A DNA stretch of 11,944 nt from an uncultured Bacillota bacterium (GTDB taxonomy: Bacteria; Bacillota; Clostridia; Peptostreptococcales; Anaerovoracaceae). Positions 1 through 6,306 of the stretch are shown here, piece by piece. The stretch spans positions 1 to 11,944 of the forward strand of contig CAMNNG010000030.1 in the NCBI GenBank assembly GCA_946545145.1, in the 5' to 3' direction. Under the pieces are notes generated by a model. It did no database searches. It had not been told where the DNA came from and worked only from the letters and a program-made list of their open reading frames with translations. How positions within the stretch are numbered: position 1 is the stretch's first letter; every line of letters starts with the position of its first letter. The translations under genes were made by a program, and so were the position numbers.

Positions 1-1
1 G

Positions 2-985
2 CTACTGCGCCAGTCTGTACATATCGCGGTGGACATCGTCGATCAGGCGCGCCAGCTTCCTGAGCTTTTTGTGCTGGCCGTTCGCCGTCGTCATGACGGA
101 GATGATGTACGGCGAGTAGTCGCCCTTGTACTTCGCCATTACGATGCCGGCGTCGTTCTGGACGTTGAGCCCGCCTCCAGGATACCATCCCGGTTTGGTG
201 TGGACGACTGCGCGGCTTTTGAGCCCTCTGTAGATGAATGACTGGGTGCCGTGGGTGTACATCCTGCGGCACTTGATCGAATTCTTATTCTTGTCTCTGT
301 AGAAATACCAGTAGGTGCCGACCCACAGCCTCGCGAGGTCGCGGGTGCGTATATATGTGTACTTCCAGTCAGGGTCAAAGGAAGTCGCTTTAGTAAGCGA
401 GCGGAGCTTTCTCATCGGGCTGTGTCCGTAGCGCTTTCTGAGAGAAGCGTATGTATCATTGTTCGACACCGTGACCGTGCTCCGCATCAGGCTGCGGGAT
501 CTGCTGTAGCTGTACGGCTTGTACTTGCAGAGCGCTGCCACGTACGGTCCTTTGAGGCAGCTTGCCGAATACATCTTCTTTCTCGGATTCGCGCCGAAGC
601 CTTCGCCGGTGTTGACGTCTATGACGACGAAGCTGATCACGCTGCTCTTTCTGAGCTGCTTGACGTATTTGATCAGGGCCCTTCCTGATTTCAGCTTCGA
701 GATGTCCGTATCGCTGTTGAACGATTTTACGGAATTGCCGGTCGCCTTGCCGAGATCGTTTACCAGTTCTTTCATCGGGCGCGGCTTTGCCTTTGCCTGT
801 GCTGCCGGCTGGTTTTCCGGATCGGTGATTTCTTCGCCGTCCGCCGCACGTGCGACAGGGGAGTAAACGGCCTTTCCGTCTTTCGCGCTCTTTCCGATGC
901 CGGTCAGAGATGAGATGTCTCCCGGAACGCAGGCCAGAAGAGCCGCCGCTGTTATGATGCAGATGTATCTTTTCACTCGGGTCAT
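2..985 (-). CDS. Exported serine hydrolase, class A beta-lactamase / PBP-like fold
   Basis: A 327-residue protein of the penicillin-recognising serine hydrolase superfamily (beta-lactamase2/PenP-like). Visible motifs: SxxK as S142-C-L-K145, an SDN-like S174-N-N176, and a KTG-like K264-P-G266 followed by a Gly-rich stretch. A segment reading TYIRTRDLARLW resembles the T-P-x-D-x-A-x-L segment of class A enzymes. The usual omega-loop Glu (ExxLN) is not visible and the SxxK-to-SNN distance is only about 32 residues, so true beta-lactamase activity is doubtful; a peptidase-like or wall-related role is as likely. The N-terminus has a basic start and a hydrophobic core. LLAC at residues 16-19 could be a lipobox, while ARAA near residue 48 could be a signal peptidase I site. 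Start choice: an upstream in-frame ATG at 1012 exists, but AGGGAGGA ends 7 bases before the ATG at 985, so 985 is preferred. It is transcribed divergently from the CoA-transferase. Confidence 0.85.
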   Translation of the reverse strand: MTRVKRYICIITAAALLACVPGDISSLTGIGKSAKDGKAVYSPVARAADGEEITDPENQPAAQAKAKPRPMKELVNDLGKATGNSVKSFNSDTDISKLKSGRALIKYVKQLRKSSVISFVVIDVNTGEGFGANPRKKMYSASCLKGPYVAALCKYKPYSYSRSRSLMRSTVTVSNNDTYASLRKRYGHSPMRKLRSLTKATSFDPDWKYTYIRTRDLARLWVGTYWYFYRDKNKNSIKCRRMYTHGTQSFIYRGLKSRAVVHTKPGWYPGGGLNVQNDAGIVMAKYKGDYSPYIISVMTTANGQHKKLRKLARLIDDVHRDMYRLAQ

Positions 986-1033
986 GTGTGCTTCCTCCCT
1001 GATGCAGTTCATTTTCGCTTTTGCTTAGTTGGA

Positions 1034-1063
1034 ATGATATCACCCTGATTTGATGACGGTCAA
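1034..1063 (-). promoter_or_regulatory. Promoter of the serine hydrolase gene
   Basis: Read on the minus strand, TTGACC (1063-1058) is followed after 18 bases by TATCAT (1039-1034). The -10 is preceded by TG plus one base, making an extended -10. Transcription would start near 1027, leaving a leader of about 40 bases before the ATG at 985. This is a good match to the housekeeping sigma-A consensus. Confidence 0.6.
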
Positions 1064-1070
1064 GGATATG

Positions 1071-1097
1071 TTCGCATCGTCACATTTCTGATATAAT
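1071..1097 (+). promoter_or_regulatory. Promoter of the CoA-transferase gene (extended -10)
   Basis: A perfect extended -10, TGATATAAT, lies at 1089-1097. The -35 is poor: TTCGCA at 1071-1076 with 15-base spacing is the best candidate, so the extended -10 probably carries the promoter. Transcription would start near 1104 and give a leader of about 74 bases. That leader contains a short TCCGC/GCGGA hairpin (1105-1119). The promoter is back to back with the minus-strand promoter about 10 bases away, so the two may share control. Confidence 0.6.
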
Positions 1098-1177
1098 CAA
1101 AGTGTCCGCACGTCGCGGAAAGAAATGGAAATGAAAAGGATCAGAAGTTCAGATATAAGAGAAAGGTGAGATACAGC

Positions 1178-2515
1178 ATGGATTACTCACAGGAGTATAG
1201 AAGAAAACTGAAGACGCCCGAAGAGGCCGTCAGGGTCGTAAAGGATGGGGACTGGATAGACTACGGAGCGTTCCACACATTTCCGGTTCTTTTGGATAAG
1301 GCGCTGGCGGGAAGGCGCGATGAGCTTTCGGGCGTCAAGATACGCGGGAATCTGATCCCGTTCAGGATAGAAGCGGCAGAATGCGATCCTTCAAGGGAGC
1401 ATTTCTTCTATAACACATGGCACTGTTCAGCTTATGAAAGAAAGCTGGTCGAAAGAGGGATGTGCAATTTCATCCCGATGCTTTACCGCAATCTGAATGC
1501 TTACTACAAACACTATCTTACGGTCAACGTTGCGATGCTCTGCGCGACTCCGCCCGACAAACACGGGTACTTCAACCTCAGCTGCACGGCAGGCGCGTGC
1601 GGAGGCCTCGTGCAGAAGGCGGACATCGTGATCATCGAGGTGAACGAGAATATGCCGTGGGTCTGCGGCGGAGCAGGCGAAGTGATCCACATCAGCGACG
1701 TCGACTACATCGTCGAAGGCGAGCACGGACCGTTGGCCGAGGTGCCGCCGGCTCCTGCTACCGAGGAGGATATCGCCATAGCCGGCCACATCATGCCGTA
1801 CATCACGGACGGGGCTACGCTGCAGCTCGGCATCGGCGGGCTTCCGGACGTACTGGGAGCTCAGATAGCGGACTCGGATCTCAAAGATCTCGGAATGCAT
1901 ACGGAGCTTTGCTCGAATGCTTATCTTGATCTTGCCAAGGCGGGCAAGCTGACGAACAGGAAAAAGACTTACCATACCGGAAGAGGTCTCTTCGGTCTTG
2001 CGACGGGAACGCAGGAACTCTACGACTGGATCGACCACAACCCGGGGCTCGAGTCGGTACAGCTCGAAGTCATCAACGATCCGTACATCATATCCCAGAA
2101 CGACAATATGATCAGCATCAACGCCTGCGTATCGGTCGACATGCTCGGGCAGATCTCATCGGAGACGTCAGGTCTGAGGCAGATATCCGGTACGGGCGGC
2201 CAGCTCGACTTCATGTCCGGCGCCGTCATCAGCGAAGGCGGCAAGGCGTTCATAGCGATGAACTCGACCTTCACCGACAAGGACGGCACCGTATATTCAA
2301 GGATAGAGCCGTACTTCAGAGAGGGCGATGTTATAACGGCTCCAAGGAGCCAGGCCCACTTCATCGTTACGGAGTACGGAGCGGTGAATCTCGCCGGCAG
2401 GAGCACGTGGGAGAGGGCTGAAATGCTGATCTCGATCGCTCATCCGGACTTCAGAGGAATGCTCGAGCAGGAAGCTGAAAAAATGGGCATCTGGAGACCG
2501 TCCAACAAGCGCTGA
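1178..2515 (+). CDS. Acetate CoA-transferase, butyryl-CoA / 4-hydroxybutyrate CoA-transferase family
   Basis: A 445-residue cytoplasmic CoA-transferase of the acetyl-CoA hydrolase/transferase family, class I. It transfers CoA between an acyl-CoA and acetate. Relatives perform the last step of butyrate formation (butyryl-CoA + acetate to butyrate + acetyl-CoA) or activate 4-hydroxybutyrate. Motifs remembered from the butyryl-CoA:acetate group are present: VNENMP, HISDVDYIVEG, LQLGIGGLPD (GIGG at 218-221), SGTGGQLDF, and a C-terminus with STWERAEMLISIAHPDFR and EAEKMGIWRPSN. The likely catalytic Glu, which forms the glutamyl-CoA thioester, is E243 in GMHTEL. Length is normal for the family. Start choice: an in-frame GTG at 1166 lies inside the ribosome binding site AAAGGTGAG (1162-1170), so the ATG at 1178 is preferred. 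The acyl substrate (butyryl, 4-hydroxybutyryl or a longer chain) cannot be decided from sequence alone. No other fermentation gene is visible nearby. Confidence 0.9.
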   Translation: MDYSQEYRRKLKTPEEAVRVVKDGDWIDYGAFHTFPVLLDKALAGRRDELSGVKIRGNLIPFRIEAAECDPSREHFFYNTWHCSAYERKLVERGMCNFIPMLYRNLNAYYKHYLTVNVAMLCATPPDKHGYFNLSCTAGACGGLVQKADIVIIEVNENMPWVCGGAGEVIHISDVDYIVEGEHGPLAEVPPAPATEEDIAIAGHIMPYITDGATLQLGIGGLPDVLGAQIADSDLKDLGMHTELCSNAYLDLAKAGKLTNRKKTYHTGRGLFGLATGTQELYDWIDHNPGLESVQLEVINDPYIISQNDNMISINACVSVDMLGQISSETSGLRQISGTGGQLDFMSGAVISEGGKAFIAMNSTFTDKDGTVYSRIEPYFREGDVITAPRSQAHFIVTEYGAVNLAGRSTWERAEMLISIAHPDFRGMLEQEAEKMGIWRPSNKR

Positions 2516-2521
2516 AAAATA

Positions 2522-2550
2522 TTGAAATATTGCTTTTGAAATAGTACAAT
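2522..2550 (+). promoter_or_regulatory. Promoter of the RND exporter operon
   Basis: TTGAAA (2522-2527), exactly 17 bases, then TACAAT (2545-2550): a near-consensus sigma-A promoter with a start near 2557. An AATATT-GA-AATATT inverted repeat (2518-2531) overlaps the -35 and could be an operator, although it is simple and AT-rich. There is no convincing terminator between the CoA-transferase stop and this promoter, so some read-through is possible. Confidence 0.65.
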
Positions 2551-2561
2551 ACGAGGTACCC

Positions 2562-2587
2562 TGCGGGCGCATTACAATCTGCCCGTA
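2562..2587 (+). other. Leader hairpin just upstream of the RND gene ribosome binding site
   Basis: TGCGGGC (2562-2568) can pair with GCCCGTA (2581-2587) across a 12-base loop, giving a 7-bp stem with one G-U pair. It starts about 5 bases after the predicted transcription start and ends just before AGAGGAG (2589-2595). It could stabilise the 5' end of the mRNA or affect access to the ribosome binding site. No T-tract follows, so it is not a terminator. Confidence 0.4.
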
Positions 2588-2600
2588 AAGAGGAGTGAAG

Positions 2601-5600
2601 ATGTCAGGATTCAGTGTTAAAAGACCATATCTCGTCCTTGTATGCGTTCTGGCTTTACTGATACTCGGAGCGACGAGTTTCGTAAAGATGCAGACCGACT
2701 TTTTGCCGAACATGAATCTGCCGTATATGGCGGTCATAACCGGATATCCGGGTGCTTCTCCGCAGAAGGTTGAGGAGGAGGTAACGATCCCGGTCGAAAA
2801 CAGCATCGCCGTGATCAACGGCGTCAAGAGGGTGCAGAGCACCTCGAGCGAGAACGCCGGGACTGTGTTCCTCGAGTTCGAGAACGGTACGGATATGGAC
2901 AGCGCCATGGTAAAGATATCATCGGCGCTGGATCAGCTTGACCTTCCTGAAAACGCGATGAAGCCGTATATCCTCGAAGTATCGATGGACATGCTGCCGG
3001 TCATGTATCTTGGCGTCGCCTGCGAGGGAAAGAGCGGCAGCGAGCTGTCGCAGTATATAGAAGATGAGATCGTGCCTGTCATCAAGAGGCAGGACGGCGT
3101 TGCCAGCGTGCAGACATCCGGCATGATAGTGGACAGCGTCGAGATCTCCCTGAGCGGAAAGAAGGCAGACGCTCTCAACGACAAGATCAAAAAAGAGGCT
3201 CTCGATCAGCTGTCATCGGCCGAGAGCCAGCTTTCCAGTGCTGAAGGAGCCATCTCGAGCGGAAAGTCCCAGCTCGCTTCCCAGAAAAAGCAGCTGCAGA
3301 AGAAGCAGGACAGCACATCGAAAAAGATGGCCAAATATACGGAGCTCATGAACAAGGCTCTGGCGACGGAGCAGGCTTATGAGGCCGACTACAACAGCAT
3401 CCTCATCTATGAAAAGGCGCTCAACGCTGAGAAGGCCGGATATCAGAGCCTGGTGGACGCTCTCGCCCCGGCCGTCGAAAGCGGCATGGCTGATGAAGAG
3501 ACGCTGGGCAAATACGAGGCGGCGAAGACGAGGATCGCGGATATAGATAAGGATCTCACATCTCTCGCTACTAGAAAGGCAGCGTCGAAGGCTGCGAAGG
3601 ATGAGGTCTCAAAGCAGGTCAAGAAGGCTACGAAGAATTATCAGAAGGTCGAATCGGGCAAGCTGTCCGCAGCGGCGGCCTTCGGATCCGGCGCGGCTCA
3701 GATAGCGCAGGCCGAGAGCCAGCTGGCATCGAGCAGCGCAGAGCTCGCGAGCAGCAGGGCCGAGTTCGAAGCGAACAAGGAAAAGGTCCTCGGCACAGCC
3801 AATGCCGACAAACTGCTTTCCATGGATACGCTCTCCGCGCTGATCTCTGCGCAGAACTTCTCCATGCCGGCAGGATATGTAGAAGATAATGATACGAAGT
3901 ATCTGCTCAAGATAGATGAAGAGACGGAAGATGTAGACGAGATCAAGAATATGGTCATCGTCCACCTCGACGGCATCGGCGACGTAAGGGTCAAAGATGT
4001 AGCTTCCGTCAAGATCGTCAACAATGAAGGCGACACATACGCCAAACTCAACGGAAACAACGCGGCCATCATGGGCGTGTTCAAGACGAGCACGAAGGGA
4101 ACGAGCACGGTCTCGAATACGGTCAACGAGGCGCTCGAAGAACTTGAGAAGAGCAACAAGGGTCTCAAGTTCACTCCCCTGATGGACCAGGGAATGTATA
4201 TCAACTTCATAGTCAAGGAAGTCCTGAGCAATCTGCTCTGGGGAGCTCTGCTGGCGATGATAGTCCTGGCGCTCTTCCTCAGAAGGATCAGACCGACCCT
4301 GATCGTCGCTCTTTCGATCCCGCTGAGCGTGATGTTCGCTCTGCTGCTGATGTATTTCAGCGACATAACCCTGAACGTCATCTCCCTTTCGGGACTCGGC
4401 CTCAGCGTCGGAATGCTGGTAGACAACTCCATCGTCGTAATGGAGAACATATACAGGATGCGCTCCGAGGGAGTAGGAGCTGTCAAGGCCGCTATCGAAG
4501 GCGCGAAAGAGATGTCGGCTCCGATCATTTCGTCGACGCTTACTACCATTTGCGTATTCGTGCCTATACTGTTCACGAACGGCCTGACGAGAGAGCTTGT
4601 CATGGATATGTGTCTGACGGTAGTCTTCTCGCTTACTGCCAGCCTTATCGTGGCGCTCAGCGTCGTGCCGACCCTAGCGTCCACGATACTGCAGAACGTA
4701 CAGCCGGCTGACGACAGACTTCTCGACAAAGTGAAGGAAAAATACGAAGTCCTGCTCAGAGCGTGCCTGGCTCACAAGGCGGTGCCCATCCTGGTCGCCC
4801 TCGTCCTCCTCGCGGGATGCGCGGTCAAGGCCATGGATACCGGCATCATCATCATGCCTGAGATGGAGAGCACGCAGATGTCGATGACGGTGGAGATGGA
4901 TCCTGAGTCGACGAAGGCGGAGGACTTCGAAACGATGGACAGGATCTCCGAAAAGGTCAGGAAGATCAAGGGCGTCACCACTGTCGGCGCGATCCAGACG
5001 CAGACGATCGGAATGGATGATTCCGACAAGAGCTACACGGCCATGGTCCTGCTGGAAGAGGACTACGCTGCGCAGAACAGCAAGATCGTCAAGAAGGTCG
5101 AGAAGATCATAGACAAAGAAGACGTGGAAGACTTCTCGGTCGAGGGAGCGAGCATGGATACATCGCAGATCCTCGGCTCGGGCCTGCAGGTCGACATCTA
5201 CGGAAACAAGGATGAAACTCTGCTGGATATCAGCAAGGACATAATGAAGATGGCGGAAGACCTCAAGGGCTTTGAGGAGATATCGAACGGACAGGAGGAG
5301 GCTTCGAAGGAGCTCGTCCTGGATATCGACAAGGACAAGGCAATGCGTGAAGGTCTCAGCGTCGCGCAGATATATCAGGTAATAAGCGAAAAGCTCACGA
5401 CTGAAAAAGACGCCACTTCGATAGAGATCGACGGCAACACCATAGATGTCAAGCTCGTCGACAAGAGGCACAAGGTGACGAGAAAGAACCTGCTTTCCTA
5501 CGAGTTCGAGACGACTGTCGCGGGCCAGAACGGTGAAGAAGAGACGAAGACCTTCGTCCTCAGAGACTTTGCCGATGTCACGGAGAGGGACGGCCTCGCT

Positions 5601-6287
5601 TCGATCACTCACCTCGACAGCGCGAAGGCGATGCAGGTCACGGCGCAGACGAAGGAAGGCTACAATACGAAGAGGCTCAGCGACAAGCTTGAAAGGCAGC
5701 TCGACAAATATGACATGCCTGCCGGATACAGGGCGGAGATAACGGGCGAGACGGAGTCCGTCAACAAGGTCATGAGAGACATGCTCCTCATGATACTGAT
5801 CTCGGTGGCTCTGATCTACCTCATCATGGTAGCCCAGTTCAGGAGCTTCCTGTCGCCGTTCATAGTAATGTTCACGATACCGCTTGCTTACACGGGCGGA
5901 TTCATAGCGCTGTTCATATCGCGCTCGGAGATATCGCTGCTTTCGATGATGGGCTTCCTGATGCTGTCAGGTATAGTCGTCAACAACGGTATCGTATTCA
6001 TAGACTACATCAACAGGCTCAGACTGAGAGGAATGGACAGGACCGAAGCCATAGTGGAGGCGGGCAAAACGAGGATGCGTCCGATACTCATGACGGCTCT
6101 GACTACGATCCTCGCGATGACTGTCATGGCTGCGGCGAGGGGCGAAGGCGCTGCCCTCGGACGCGGAATGGCGATAGTAATGATCGGCGGCCTCGTATAT
6201 GCTACGCTGATGACGCTGATCGTAGTACCTGTCATATATGATATTTTCGTAAAGAAGGAGATCAAGGAGGTCGTCGTCGAAGAGTAG
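2601..6287 (+). CDS. RND-superfamily (HAE1/AcrB-type) exporter with a large coiled-coil insertion
   Basis: A 1228-residue membrane exporter of the AcrB/HAE1 type. Features in order: first membrane helix (about 9-29), then FLPNMNLPYMAV and the porter subdomain PN1; about five more helices between 535 and 697 with LVDNSIVVMENI in the fourth; a second extracellular porter half (about 747-1055); and a final five-helix bundle (about 1060-1217) with GIVVNNGIVFIDYIN. Typical members are about 1020-1060 residues long. The extra length is an insertion at about 188-400, rich in Ala, Ser, Lys, Gln and Glu, that breaks the otherwise conserved VEISL ... DKL...LSALISAQNFSMPAG segment and looks like a long helical hairpin. 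In the proton-relay positions of AcrB, D407 is kept (D608), D408 is Asn (N609), and K940 is Asn (N1128). Start choice: the GTG at 2595 overlaps the ribosome binding site AGAGGAG (2589-2595), so the ATG at 2601 is used. No membrane-fusion adaptor or outer-membrane channel gene lies nearby. The substrate is unknown; lipids, surfactants or antimicrobial peptides are guesses from the family. Confidence 0.92.
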   Translation: MSGFSVKRPYLVLVCVLALLILGATSFVKMQTDFLPNMNLPYMAVITGYPGASPQKVEEEVTIPVENSIAVINGVKRVQSTSSENAGTVFLEFENGTDMDSAMVKISSALDQLDLPENAMKPYILEVSMDMLPVMYLGVACEGKSGSELSQYIEDEIVPVIKRQDGVASVQTSGMIVDSVEISLSGKKADALNDKIKKEALDQLSSAESQLSSAEGAISSGKSQLASQKKQLQKKQDSTSKKMAKYTELMNKALATEQAYEADYNSILIYEKALNAEKAGYQSLVDALAPAVESGMADEETLGKYEAAKTRIADIDKDLTSLATRKAASKAAKDEVSKQVKKATKNYQKVESGKLSAAAAFGSGAAQIAQAESQLASSSAELASSRAEFEANKEKVLGTANADKLLSMDTLSALISAQNFSMPAGYVEDNDTKYLLKIDEETEDVDEIKNMVIVHLDGIGDVRVKDVASVKIVNNEGDTYAKLNGNNAAIMGVFKTSTKGTSTVSNTVNEALEELEKSNKGLKFTPLMDQGMYINFIVKEVLSNLLWGALLAMIVLALFLRRIRPTLIVALSIPLSVMFALLLMYFSDITLNVISLSGLGLSVGMLVDNSIVVMENIYRMRSEGVGAVKAAIEGAKEMSAPIISSTLTTICVFVPILFTNGLTRELVMDMCLTVVFSLTASLIVALSVVPTLASTILQNVQPADDRLLDKVKEKYEVLLRACLAHKAVPILVALVLLAGCAVKAMDTGIIIMPEMESTQMSMTVEMDPESTKAEDFETMDRISEKVRKIKGVTTVGAIQTQTIGMDDSDKSYTAMVLLEEDYAAQNSKIVKKVEKIIDKEDVEDFSVEGASMDTSQILGSGLQVDIYGNKDETLLDISKDIMKMAEDLKGFEEISNGQEEASKELVLDIDKDKAMREGLSVAQIYQVISEKLTTEKDATSIEIDGNTIDVKLVDKRHKVTRKNLLSYEFETTVAGQNGEEETKTFVLRDFADVTERDGLASITHLDSAKAMQVTAQTKEGYNTKRLSDKLERQLDKYDMPAGYRAEITGETESVNKVMRDMLLMILISVALIYLIMVAQFRSFLSPFIVMFTIPLAYTGGFIALFISRSEISLLSMMGFLMLSGIVVNNGIVFIDYINRLRLRGMDRTEAIVEAGKTRMRPILMTALTTILAMTVMAAARGEGAALGRGMAIVMIGGLVYATLMTLIVVPVIYDIFVKKEIKEVVVEE

Positions 6288-6306
6288 GGCGCGGCATCCG
6301 GAAAAA

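Noticed and set aside
456..1043. A 195-codon minus-strand frame overlapping the serine hydrolase gene
   Set aside because: It is a frame-shifted reading of the hydrolase gene with low-complexity Arg/Gln/His composition and no signal peptide, whereas the hydrolase frame has all the catalytic motifs.
2516..2540. Terminator of the CoA-transferase gene
   Set aside because: The AATATT-GA-AATATT repeat is all A/T with a 2-base loop and is not followed by a proper T-tract; it overlaps a good -35 instead.
3698..5612. Long minus-strand open frames opposite the RND gene (343 and 312 codons)
   Set aside because: They are antisense to a well-supported RND coding sequence and show no family signature; they are codon-bias shadows.
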